Below are positions 10,165-19,400 of a stretch of 64,000 nucleotides of DNA, piece by piece (position 1 is the first letter of the stretch; every line of letters starts with the position of its first letter). A program made the translations under genes and the position numbers. Location of the stretch: assembly GCA_030068145.1 (NCBI GenBank), contig JAPJBO010000793.1, forward strand, positions 1 through 64,000, written 5' to 3'. The DNA is from Diplonema papillatum (taxonomy: Eukaryota; Euglenozoa; Diplonemea; Diplonemida; Diplonemidae). The notes beneath the pieces were generated by a model. The model had not been told where the DNA came from. It saw only the letters and a list, made by a program, of their open reading frames with translations, and did no database searches.

Positions 10165-10300
10165 TTTTTTTTTTTTTGCGACAACCAATAATTTCTGCTT
10201 CCCTGGAGACAGTGTATTTGTTACAGCAAAAAAAAGAACGTTGGCAGCGGTGTAACCAGAACACATGTAGGTTCAATCGCACAAACAAAAAAAGGTCGCA
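10165..10300 (-). repeat. family C retroposon, variant
   Basis: Minus strand: TTTGTTTGTGCGATTGAACC, CGCTGCCAACGTTCTTTTTT, an end in GGTTGTCGC and an A-tail. The head and the CGCTGCCAACG block are shared with the other C forms, while the 3' half differs. Confidence 0.65.
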
Positions 10301-10333
10301 GATTCTGGAGTGGGAGGAGGGGAAGGCATCGCG

Positions 10334-10624
10334 TTTTTTACATAAGCGCCAGCTTGAAAGGAAATGCTCGCCGATGCTGCCCGACAAAGAACGGGAAGGG
10401 ATCTCCAAGTGCTGTAACTACCGAACCACGTGTTGAACGGACGTGAGGTCATGCGGGCGACAAATCACACAAACACAAGAGGTCAAAGTCCTGAGTGAGA
10501 AAACAAAGTTTTGGTGGTGGTGTATGCGAAGAACAAAGCAGATTGTGTTTGTATTGTATTTGCCCCTTACCTCTATATTTCCTCCCTTCCATTCGGAGTC
10601 TAAGCAGCTACGTCGAGTATTTTC
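10334..10624 (+). repeat. family D repeat, full length
   Basis: Starts TTTTTTACATAAGCGCCAGC, passes ACCGAACCACGTGTTGAACG and ACACAAACACAAGAGGTC, and ends CTACGTCGAGTATTTTC. The two ends carry partly complementary GAAATRCTCGACG arms. Read from the other strand it would end in an A-tail. Confidence 0.85.
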
Positions 10625-10705
10625 TTGTCACTGCTGCACAGTGCCCGCGCTTGGATAGAAAAAGCTACCAAAAACACCTACGGCACCATACTGAAGAGGG
10701 CCCAC

Positions 10706-10885
10706 CGTAAGTATGGTATGTATAGTGGTCGAAACCACCAACGATCTAACAAAGGTACACACTGATTATCTTACCTCCACCCTTCAGAACAAGCAGAGCA
10801 CAAAGGATATCTTGCCATATTGCCAAATGTCACCCGGAGACTTTGAACCCCCCGAGTTTCAGACGAACTTTTAATCTAAAAACAA
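10706..10885 (+). repeat. family A retroposon, long form
   Basis: Matches 4410-4604 over its whole length: GTCGAAACCACCAACGATCT, then AGAGCACAAAGGATATCTTG and the tail CCGGAGACTTTGAACC...CTTTTAATCTAAAAA. Confidence 0.8.
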
Positions 10886-10946
10886 GCAAGTAAGCTGGCC
10901 CAGCATCGCAGTAGTTCCACGCACCGATAACGTTCCACTGATTTCA

Positions 10947-11046
10947 GGACATGCGGGTCTACCCCTACACGACAAATCACACAAACACAACAGGTCAAAG
11001 TCCTGAGTGAGAAAACAACATCACACGGTGGTGTAAGCGAAGAACA
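10947..11046 (+). repeat. family D repeat, internal fragment
   Basis: Covers GCGGGTCTACCCCTACACGA to CACGGTGGTGTAAGCGAAGA. Both ends of the family are missing. Confidence 0.75.
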
Positions 11047-11224
11047 CAAATTCAGCAGCAGAATGCGCGGCAGTGCACGATGCGCTCCGACTGTGAATTG
11101 TCTCGCGATCACGAGCGAAAACGCGAATGGCAGAACGAGGTGCGCAACACACCGCGGTGAAGAAGCACGTGTGTGCGAAGGACCTGTTTGTATCTTTACA
11201 GCAGGTTCCAACGCTGCTAACTTT

Positions 11225-11330
11225 CTTTTTTTGTGTTAACAATGCATTGTTGGTACCAAAAATTAGTAGTTGGCAGCGTACTACATGAAACTCACCAAAG
11301 CAGGTGAGTACCGCTAGTGCGCACAAACAA
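11225..11330 (-). repeat. family C retroposon, short form
   Basis: Minus strand: TTGTTTGTGCGCACTAGCGG, the hairpin CTCACCTGCTTTGGTGAG (perfect 6-bp stem), CGCTGCCAACTACTAATTTT, AACAATGCATTGTT and an A-tail. Confidence 0.8.
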
Positions 11331-11565
11331 AAAAGGGACACGTCCAGCGTGGTAGGGGGACTGAAGGGACCATTTCCGTAACAACGGTTGCACATGAACG
11401 AAGAAAAGTGCCGAAGCCAGCGTGCACAAGGGGCTTTTCCAGAAACCCTTCCACTGAGGTTTATACCCTGTACACACGAAGAAAACCTTTGGTCAGTTGA
11501 TGCTACTTACAAAGGGCCGGGTCGGATAGAAACACCCGAGTCATCATTCGATTTTGTTGATTTAG

Positions 11566-11784
11566 TCGAATACTACAAAACTATTTCGTGTAGGCATGAT
11601 GTGCCGAACAGTGGCAGGCACACGGTGAGGTCCAGCCTCAGAAGCTGGAGTTAAAGAGGGTCACACCCGAAAAGTGGGTGTGCCACAATCAAAACGCGTG
11701 TGAATCCACACCCGAAAAGCGGGTGTGACACCCGCTTCTTTAACTCCAGGTAACTCTAGCTTCTGAGGCTGGACGGCACCGTGT
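11566..11784. repeat. family Q fragment followed by family J foldback MITE
   Basis: GTCGAATACTACAAAACTAT (family Q) runs to 11610. From 11620, ACACGGTGAGGTCCAGCCTC and AGAAGCTGGAGTTAAAG face their complements CTTTAACTCCAG and TTCTGAGGCTGGACGGCACC GTG. The centre holds two copies of CACACCCGAAAAG. Half copies of J lie at 31905, 35741, 59828 and 60073. Confidence 0.85.
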
Positions 11785-11837
11785 AGACGTTAGCGTCAAC
11801 CACGCATGAAAGTCTCGCCGGCGGGAAGGGGGAGGGT

Positions 11838-12218
11838 TTGAAAGCCTTCTGGGGAATCACTCGGGGCAAACGTTTGAAGAGTTTCGTGACTCCGGAATGG
11901 GGGAACCTGGGGCCCATTCCAACTCAATACATAGCAGCAAGACGAACCTTTTTGCGCGTGTTCACCTTGGCGGCTGGGTGTGTTACAACGACCGGCAAGT
12001 ATCCCTTCTCGAAGAACAAGTTCACAACAAACGGTTTCATTGTCTCCCTTGAGAAAGCTAAACACTTTCAATTTTTCAAAGGAGTGCCGTGGCGGTTCAT
12101 TACGAGCCACAACCTAACCAAACCCGTCCCTTTCCTTAAAACGAATGAAGGAAGGAGAAACGCAGTGAAACCAATCTGTGCTCGCACCGGAACAGGACTG
12201 AAAATTATTGACCGGTAG
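11838..12218 (+). other. open frame of 126 codons, unknown
   Basis: The translation (for example AGCVTTTGKYPFSKNKFTTN) has balanced composition and no low complexity. There is no recognisable domain, no second copy in the window and no clear splice signal. It ends inside the palindrome cluster at 12205-12285. It could be an element remnant or chance. Confidence 0.2.
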
Positions 12219-12285
12219 GGTACTGGTCATTGACCGCACCCATGCGGTCATCGACCGCAACATTGCGGTCAATAACCGGTACTTA
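12205..12285. repeat. left palindrome cluster (GCGGTCAATGACCGC type)
   Basis: TTATTGACCGGTA, CATTGACCGCACCCATGCGG, TCATCGACCGCAACATTGCG and GTCAATAACCGGTAC together form an interrupted palindrome. A related cluster is at 16162-16308. Confidence 0.85.
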
Positions 12286-12399
12286 TGACAGTTTGCAAGG
12301 TAAAATAGGCAGCAAAGTGTACCCACGCAAGGCCTAATTCTCGAAGTACGCACTTACAACTATACGTACCCCCCCCGTGTAAGTGGCTCACCCTTTTTA

Positions 12400-12452
12400 C
12401 CCGTGAAAGCGTCTCAAATCGACCTCGCAGAGGAGTGAGACACTTTCACGGG
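12400..12452. repeat. inverted repeat
   Basis: CCCGTGAAAGCGTCTCA and TGAGACACTTTCACGGG pair over 17 bp with one mismatch, separated by about 19 nt. Confidence 0.85.
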
Positions 12453-13231
12453 CAGCTGACAGTTTTTTGATTGGCAACGAGCCTCACGCACCTTTCCATC
12501 GTAACAGACGATGTAAACCCCGAGTCGACCTTTGCAAACTCTTCGATGCAACGAGTGCCTCCAATCTCGCAAACAGTTGTGTCCGGCGTACACAAAAATT
12601 AGTGTGGCGTCCACTACTATGAGAACAGATGATTTCAACAGGAAGGCAGCCTTTGCAAATAGCACAAATATCTCTTCAACGAGAGAAAGTGCGAACAAAG
12701 GCTGCGAGCACACAAACAAAGGCAAGTTGTCGACAAAGGTTCTACTTGTCGACAGCGGAGAGCGCGAAGCCGCGTACGCAGTCGCAAACTTTGCCGTCGT
12801 CAGCTCGGCAAAGAAGATGTGCTGCGGGACATCTCTACGGGGCCCACATCGCCATGGAGTTTCTGCTCTTCGTATTGTCTGACGAGAACTGCCCAGAAGA
12901 AAGGGAAAAGTAGGAACACGTCTTTGTAGCTGATATCACTAGCGCAAGGGAATGTTGAGTGACTGCCTTAACCCGGGAAACGAGCTTGGGCGAGGTCACC
13001 TTCCATCCACCACAACGCCAGTGAGAAACTGCCTCAAGTACAATCGAGTCGGGCATCAGCGCCAATCATGGTCAGCGGGTTGAGGGAACCGATTACTGAC
13101 TCGGTTTCCACATGAGGGAAAAACGCTGCTCGCCACGTATCGTCAAAGCGACAAAGAGCACACCCTGAAGGCTGAGTGAAGTTCTCTTTTCGCAGTCGGC
13201 GCGCGGACTTACGAAGTCGAAGGCCCAAACA
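12453..13231. other. no feature recognised
   Basis: Mixed-composition sequence with short frames on both strands. I found no second copy in the window. Confidence 0.35.
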
Positions 13232-13595
13232 GTGCTGACGGAAGGGGCACCGGGCGGCTGTGGCGAGAGAAGAAGAAGCAACGACGAAGAAGAGGAAGGC
13301 GGAGCCGGAGGGCCCCGCGTCACCGAGACGAGCGATGCGAGACAACGTGTGTTCCTGCTACCTCAAGCAGCAGAAGACAAGCAACATCAGAGACCCGCAA
13401 CATCAACATTAAAGCCAGCGGCGAGGGTCAAGAAGACGGCACTGACGTCGGAGCCGACAACAAAACGGCGTAGAAGAGCGCCCATCGAAGCGCGGCCATC
13501 GCCCAAGGGGGCTAAAGAGGCGAAAGCATAACACATCACGTGCGAACCGGCGATGCAGATTATCGCTACAGATTCTTGCATTCTAACCCCAATCT
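13232..13595 (+). other. degenerate element frame, copy 1, with downstream 40-nt motif
   Basis: The frame reads GERRRSNDEEEEGG, later LLPQAAEDKQ and a basic tail TTKRRRRAPIEA, stopping at 13531. The same order of blocks, conserved as protein, recurs at 14370-14600. Downstream are CACATCACGTGCGAA and the motif GATGCAGATTATCGCTACAG, as also seen at 18345-18425. Likely a worn mobile-element gene of unknown class. Confidence 0.4.
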
Positions 13596-14050
13596 CTTTT
13601 CGACTTTCGTGGTGCATCAACACGGAAACTGTGAGAGCCCACCAGTCCGGCCCGTCCCTGCGTGCGTCGAGTCGAAGCCGAACCACCGGTTGTCCGATAG
13701 ACGGTGGCTCACCCCCGCAGGAACGGAAAGTTATCGTCCCTCACGCGGACTAGCGACTCCCAGCCCAGGGAACCGGTCACCATCCGCAAGCACTGGGCTC
13801 ACCTTGCAGAGCAGTCTGCCCCATACCGTCCACGCTCAAATGGCGGTCTCGACGACTTCCAGACGCCGCGCAGAGTCATTTGAGTCAAATCATCTGCATC
13901 AAATCGACCGAGCAAAAGAGGAGGTGCGGCTTCTGCACCCACCCTTGCTTCAGCCGGTACCTCTTCGCCGCGAAGTCAAACTCGACTCCCAGGACAACCG
14001 GCGTCGAGCTGGGCTCGAGGACAGACTTCTCGTCCTTGCTCGAGGACAGA

Positions 14051-14275
14051 CTACTCGTCCTTGACCATCATGCGCACCATACGGGCACGCTGCAGGACCC
14101 GGTTGCGCACAGCGCGAAGCGCGTCCGGACAGGCACCGACGAGGGCCCAGTCGTCGTACCAGACTATCCTGTCGTCCCCGGCAAGCTCCGTGATGACAAA
14201 ATCAGAGTCGCAGGGGCAAGTCGGTGGCGTGGTGCTGCGAGGCCCATCACTGGGAGGTGATGGCCTAGACGACAA
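14051..14275 (-). other. open frame of 74 codons, coding-like
   Basis: The minus-strand translation includes DFVITELAGDDRIVWYDDWA and ALRAVRNRVLQRARMVRMMV with a non-repetitive composition. A small direct duplication (GCTCGAGGACAGAC) adjoins its end. I do not recognise a family; it may belong to the same element as the flanking + strand frames. Confidence 0.25.
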
Positions 14276-14327
14276 CGGAATGCTGTCGCAACCATCACCA
14301 CCGATGTCTCGACCATGAGATGCCGAC

Positions 14328-14600
14328 GTGCGACAGCTGCAAGAAACACGCCGACTTGAGGAGACGCGGGCACTGCTGCAGGAAAGGCACCACCGGGCGG
14401 CCGTGGCGAGAGGAGAAGAATCAACGACGAAGAAGAGGAAGGCGGAGCCGCGTCAGCTCCGAGACAGGCGAAGCGTGAGAACGTGGTGCTCGTTCTGCCG
14501 GAAGCAGCGGAAGGCGAGCAAGGACCCGCAACATCGACATCGACTTCAGCAGCGAAGGTCGGGAAGACGGCGCTTTCTTCGGCGTCCATCTCGCTGCACG
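14328..14600 (+). other. degenerate element frame, copy 2
   Basis: Blocks GERRRINDEEEEGG, VLVLPEAAEGEQ and ATSTSTSAAKVGKTAL align with copy 1 at 13232. Upstream in another frame is MPTCDSCKKHADLRRRGHCC, a Cys/His pattern that could be a small zinc knuckle. Confidence 0.4.
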
Positions 14601-14727
14601 CTCCGCCCTCTCTCTTCCGTACGTCGGGACCTTTCCTTCCACGCCTCACCGGTGAAGGCATGCCGGCTCGCCTTCAGCTGCGTCTCCAAGACTCCCATCG
14701 TCTCCTCGCCGCCGCGGAAAATTGGCC

Positions 14728-15126
14728 TCATCTCGTAGCTCGTGAGGCATGGTGGGGCTCCCCGGCGTCGGCCGTCCTACTGGGAATTGGAAGAAATAGG
14801 AGTTCAGGTCCCGAGCAGTTATTGATACTCGTGGCCCGGGAAAAGCAGGAGGTTCGGGCCCGAGATCCCATCGAGGTGCCGCAGCACGATGCGGACAGAG
14901 GAGCGGCAACGAGTCCGTACCGCCCCTTGCCCACATCAAAGCCTGGGCGGCGGCCGTCGGCCAAGCTCCCCAGGCAGTGATCTGGTCTGCCAGGTTCTTC
15001 GGCGGGCACCGAGTCCAGAAAAATCTGAAAACTCGTTATCACCGTCCGGGTGGCAGCTGAGTGATGGCCGCCGCACCCAAGCTGCGCCATGTACTGCGCC
15101 ATCTGCAGGGGGTCGTCGGTGTTCAC
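14728..15126 (-). other. open frame of 132 codons, unknown
   Basis: The translation begins MNTDDPLQMAQYMAQLGCGG and includes TRTVITSFQIFLDSVPAEEP. Composition is plausible for protein. No domain is recognised and no second copy is present. It could be part of the 12.2-16.3 kb element. Confidence 0.25.
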
Positions 15127-16161
15127 CCCTGAGACCGATTAAGTTGTCCCCTTTGGCTCTGATCTTCACCCGTCGATGAAGATTCGGAGGACGAGAGCGT
15201 TGACGGGTTTGCGTTGACGACCAAAGCGAACTGGGTGCGGACGAGCAGGACAACAAAGAAAGGTGCTGGGAAATACAAGCTCTGGGAGGCCTTTACCCTC
15301 CCCACAGACGAGTCGAGGAGCCGCCTCGCTCGCGGCTGGGAACGGGTCTAAAAAACAGTAGAAAGTGTGTTCTACGCCGGGCTCCTGGAGCGCTCCCAGC
15401 TCCGAGAGCCACCGACAACAGGCCCAAGTGTCGAGGCATGGGCGTCGGGCCCTACGGTGGCGGTGGTCGCCTGTTGCTGATGGGCGACAATGGGCCTATG
15501 GGGTGCCCCTAAACATCATGGCGTCCGTGCTGGCGGAGAACAAAGCGGCGGCGTGTGTTCTCGACGACCCGCTCAATGAAAGAGCGTGAGTAGGATGATG
15601 GCTGTCCTCAGGCGGAGTCGCCGGACCCACGGCGGGCGAAGCCGCCGGGCGTGAAGGAGTTCAGGACGATCTTCGATGCCGTCCATGACCACGGCGCTGC
15701 TCCGCAGACTGGGCGAGTTTCTGGCGCTGCTTAGAACCATATGTATGCGGGCGTCCAGAGCGAACAAGGTTCTTGGCGTATGAGGCCATAAATTTGGTGC
15801 CTCCGCTCGCGCCCCGACTGCTTGGCACAGATCGGAGCGCGAGCGGCCAGGCGAGGGTCCTGGTCAAAACCGCGCGGCACTCCAACATCTACAACTTCGA
15901 AGCCATCTAAACTTTACACAATCGAGGTGCAGGTGTGACACCCGCAAAATGGACTGCACAGTTCCCGGTGCTGGAGCACACCGTGTGATTGTGACCTCAG
16001 AAATCCCACAAAAAGCCCTGTGTGTGACACCCAACATATTTTCTCCAACCAGCGTTTCTGCCCCCCGAAACGCAGAAGCTCGTTTACCAGAAAAGAGAGA
16101 GACCGAGACCGGGTGATTTTCAACCCAAAAAGGCAGGAATCCTTGTGGCTTACCACAGGAT
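15127..16161. other. GC-rich right part of the 12.2-16.3 kb block
   Basis: Several short frames on the minus strand, none recognised. The composition resembles the rest of the block and changes after 16.3 kb. Confidence 0.3.
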
Positions 16162-16308
16162 GCGTTCAATGACCGCAATGTTGCGGTCATTGACCGCAAG
16201 GGTGCGGTCATTGACCGCAAGGTATGCGGTCAATGACCGCATAACTTTCTCAGCTGACCGGTCAAAAACTGACCGGTCAAACATGCGGTCATGACCATGA
16301 CCGGTCCA
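16162..16308. repeat. right palindrome cluster (GCGGTCAATGACCGC type)
   Basis: Repeated units of TGACCGCAA and TTGCGGTCA alternate, followed by two ACTGACCGGTCAAA copies, and ACCGGTCC closes the cluster. The vocabulary matches 12205-12285, so the two may mark the ends of one element about 4.1 kb long. Confidence 0.85.
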
Positions 16309-16371
16309 CCGTGTGCCCACACTGGAGGCAAGATTCAGGCCCTAAAGAATACGCGGGATACACAAAAACTA

Positions 16372-16447
16372 GCCTAACCAACTACCGCCGATAGGAAACC
16401 CTGCCCTGACTGGGTGGGCCAGTCCGACACTCGCCGTCGTTGGGGGG
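16372..16447 (+). repeat. family B retroposon
   Basis: CCAACTACCGCCGATAGG to GGCCAGTCCGACACTCGCCG, then a G-run. Confidence 0.65.
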
Positions 16448-17163
16448 GAAAACAAGACAATCTGTACGCCCATGCGGGATCGTCGGGGGAAAAAAAAAAG
16501 CAAAACAAGCAAAACAAAAAAGAGTCGCGGAACACGAGAGAAGCTGCCACAAAAAAACTGCAGACTTGTCCAGCCTCCCGTCGCCCTCGCTCAAATATTC
16601 CGTTTCTATACATGCGACGCCACCCTGCCCGCAATGGCCTGCTGCACGGATGAGGACGTTGCTTTCCAGCAACTGTCTTTCGAGGCTTTGTCCCGTTCAT
16701 TTCCCCTTCAGTGGGCAACTGCTGCAGGGAAGAGCCGCAGCCAATGGAAAGAGGAGCAACCGCGTAGTTCTTGAAGAGCGGTGACGGTTGGCAACGTGCT
16801 GTGCCAAACTACAAACGAAATGGTGATTCGAAGAAAAGAGGTATTAATCGCAAAACGACGATGTGCAGATTATTGCACACAGATTCTTTGCATTCTTAAT
16901 CCAAACCATTGACCGCTTCAATCTGCATGTGCAGCACTGGAAGCGGAAAGACTGAACGGAAAAATTGTATTATCAGACCCTTATTACATCTTTATGATCA
17001 ACATGTTGCGAGTACAGGAAAACGACCTCTCGGAATCGACAGTACCAGAAATCCAGGTGCCTACAGCCATCCGAATAAAAAAATATTCTCGGGTTCGCTC
17101 CCAGAGCCACAAGACCGGCATTCATGCACCTGATCATGCCGCTAACGCATTCTCAGGGGGTCT
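16448..17163. other. no gene; one copy of the 40-nt motif
   Basis: GATGTGCAGATTATTGCACA and CAGATTCTTTGCATTCTTAA at 16859-16900 are the recurrent motif. Otherwise nothing is recognised. Confidence 0.5.
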
Positions 17164-17167
17164 TCTA

Positions 17168-17310
17168 TTATTTGTATAAGCACCTGCTTTGTAAAAAATA
17201 CTTGAGGAGGCTGCCGGTTGCGAAATCACAAAAGGAGGCGCAGGTAGCCCACACGAAACACTAGTAATTCTGGGTTCAGTGGCGGGCGTAAAGCGCTCAT
17301 TAAAAAAAAA
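17168..17310 (+). repeat. family E repeat, left part
   Basis: TTTGTATAAGCACCTGCTTT to AGTGGCGGGCGTAAAGCG, then an A-run. The right half of the family is absent. Confidence 0.75.
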
Positions 17311-17829
17311 AAAGATATCCACACCTTGTGCGCGACCTTCTCCTGATATGTCGAAAGGGGGGGGGGTTGTCTCCCGAAATTCCGACCCTCGAAAGAACGT
17401 CGTTCGTCTGAGCTTCGAATTCTTGTGAGGGGTTCTTTGGATTACGATATGCGGGATATGCAAGAAGATGGCGTCCAGCCTCGCATTCGCGTGATTGGCC
17501 GGCGTTTTTCGAAAGGTGGCCCTTTATCTATTATGCTCAGCACATAAAAACCGTGGGTTCGACTGACTGAAACGCGCGGCAAGAAAAAGTGGCAGCATCC
17601 AGGAAATAGATCGTGTCGTTGTTGCCGTCTCGTTCTCCCATAGGCAAAGTCGCGGCAGGTGGGTTTGTGGCGAGCGGATCGCAACTGCATCCTCGTTTCT
17701 GGCACCGCCCGGTTTGTCCAACTATAGTGTCCATCATTTTAGCATTTACACACACCCGTTCACCCGTTCTCTCTCTCCCCTTCATACCCTACCTGCGGAG
17801 TCTTACACTCCCTGCGACCCTTTTCCCTT
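17311..17829. other. no feature recognised
   Basis: Contains a G-run near 17358 and short frames on both strands. A CT-rich tract starts about 17760. Confidence 0.35.
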
Positions 17830-18035
17830 TTTCCCTTTCCCCTATTTTATTTTACACTTTCTTCGACGAAGACTTGATGCTAGCATCAAACATGCATGCG
17901 AGACAGCGTTCTGCCTAAACATTAAACTAAGTTTTTCCCCTATTTTATTTTACACTTTCTTCGACGAAGACTTGATGCTAGCATCAAACATGCATGAGAG
18001 GCAGTGTTCTGCCTAAACATTGAACTAAGTTTTCC
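17830..18035 (+). repeat. family M dimer of 98-bp hairpin units
   Basis: Two units start at 17861 and 17959 (period 98). Each holds three hairpins in order: CTTCGACGAAG, the perfect palindrome TTGATGCTAGCATCAA, and AGGCAGTGTTCTGCCT (slightly degraded in unit 1). They then run through AAACATTAAACTAAGTTTTT and a C-run. The same dimer, same spacing, is at 46436-46640. Confidence 0.9.
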
Positions 18036-18180
18036 CCCTCTCTCTCTCTCTCTCTGGGAAAGGTCAGTGCGCTAGTGAGAACGCAAAGTACAGATGGGTG
18101 GAAAGGCCCGGGACCGCTGAGGCGTGACTACCGCATCTCTCAGCCCGCACCCTCTGCCTTGGTTAGATGTGTTCTCTCCC
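18036..18180 (+). repeat. (CT)n and family F SINE fragment
   Basis: GGAAAGGTCAGTGCGCTAGT, GAAAGGCCCGGGACCGCTGA and GGCGTGACTACC, between CT repeats. Confidence 0.65.
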
Positions 18181-18246
18181 TCTCTCTCTCTTTCCTGCCT
18201 CCGCTACCAACTTGCTTTTTGCTGCTGCGCCATATTGCGCTTGTAT

Positions 18247-18554
18247 TGAGCCAGTTCACCCCCTTCCTGAAAGCGCCCTGAGCTCCATTACGTGGATGCA
18301 GGCTCTCGGTCCCTGAGCGCGACGATCAAGACGAGCTAAAGAGGCGAAAGCATGACACATCACGTGCGAAGAGAGAACCGCGCCGTCGGCGACGCAGATT
18401 ATCGCCACAGATTCTTTGCATTTTAACCCACACTACGAAACTCGATTACGTTCTACACGCCGGCGATGCAGATTATCGCCACAGATTTTTTTGCATTCCG
18501 ATCCAAGCTACAAGGCTCGACAACGTTCAATCGGGCAGGGGGGAAATTGGCTCA
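18247..18554 (+). repeat. family L MITE, complete
   Basis: Terminal arms TGAGCCAGTTCACCCCC and GGGGGGAAATTGGCTCA flank 308 bp. TGTAT stands on both sides as a possible target duplication. Inside are two copies of the GATTATCGCCACAGATT motif (18390 and 18463), the first preceded by CTAAAGAGGCGAAAGCATGA as at 13.5 kb. Confidence 0.75.
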
Positions 18555-18870
18555 TGTATCGCTATTTCCGTTTCCTTCCTAGTACTGTATTGTACTAACG
18601 CGCTAAAATACATCGACCAACTCATTTGTTCATCACCGACCTGCCACGTTCAAGCTTGCTCCGACCACTGCACCCTCTGCCGACACTCGCTAGCCGTCGA
18701 CGCTCATGATGGCAGCCCCACCCTGAAGTGCACACTGCCGACGCGTCACTGCTGCTGTGTGCGCTCGGATTGGCGCCGCTCAAGCGGCCACTTTAAGTCA
18801 CTCGCTTGTTTGTAAAGATTGCTCCGTTCTTCCCTGACTTGTTCCCGGATTAGGACGACACATACTACTT
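18555..18870. other. no feature recognised
   Basis: Nothing repeated in the window and no plausible frame. Confidence 0.35.
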
Positions 18871-19065
18871 TGAGCCGGTCCATCCCCTCTTGATAGACCG
18901 TGATAGACCGAAGAATAAATAACGCTAGAATACAGCACCGGGCAATTCGATGCAGCTCTAGGGACTAAGGATGGACCTGATAGACCGTGGTGGACCGTGA
19001 TTCACTGTGAGAAACAGCGGCAGGCACTTCGATGCAGTTTCAAGAGATAGGGACGGACCGGCTCA
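18871..19065 (+). repeat. family K MITE, complete
   Basis: Arms TGAGCCGGTCCATCCC and GGGACGGACCGGCTCA are near-perfect inverted repeats. TACTACT lies on both sides (with one extra T on the left), a likely target duplication. Internal GATAGACCGTGATAGACC. Second copy at 53008; a worn copy at 47320. Confidence 0.88.
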
Positions 19066-19296
19066 TACTACTATTGTTGCTGCATATCAAGTTCAAACTA
19101 CTACTACTACTGTGTTGTACTGAAGGGAACATTTTCGGAACACAACGGCCGTACACGAGAAGCTTGAACGAACCTATCCAAAGAGCGCTAAATATATTGT
19201 GTACAAGGGAAGCCCCCCGTAGGTTGCCACCGCTAAAAGAAGTCAGGTCAGTGCGTTGTAGCGAGTCGCAGGCAAGTAGGGCTGGCACCCTGCACT

Positions 19297-19400
19297 TTTC
19301 AGTACTAACAATCTTGCGGGTTGCCCTTCAATGTCATTGCGCAGTCTAAAAAGACGTAGGCGTGTTTTGGGGGTTGATCAGAATTCCTAACCCGAAAATG
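19297..19400 (-). repeat. family C retroposon, variant
   Basis: The + strand reads TAACAATCTTGCGGGTTGCC, CTTCAATGTCATTGCG, AAAAAGACGTAGGCGTGTTT. The same variant is at 26106-26255. Confidence 0.65.

Noticed and set aside
10334-10624. Family D as a classic DNA transposon with terminal inverted repeats
   Set aside because: The end complementarity is partial and internal to a T-run/A-tail; no target duplications were found at any of eight copies, so I leave the class open.
13232-14420. SSU rRNA match (GACGGAAGGGGCACC, GGAAAGGCACCACCGGG)
   Set aside because: The likeness to the GACGGAAGGGCACCACC site is limited to about 15 nt and nothing before or after it follows rRNA.
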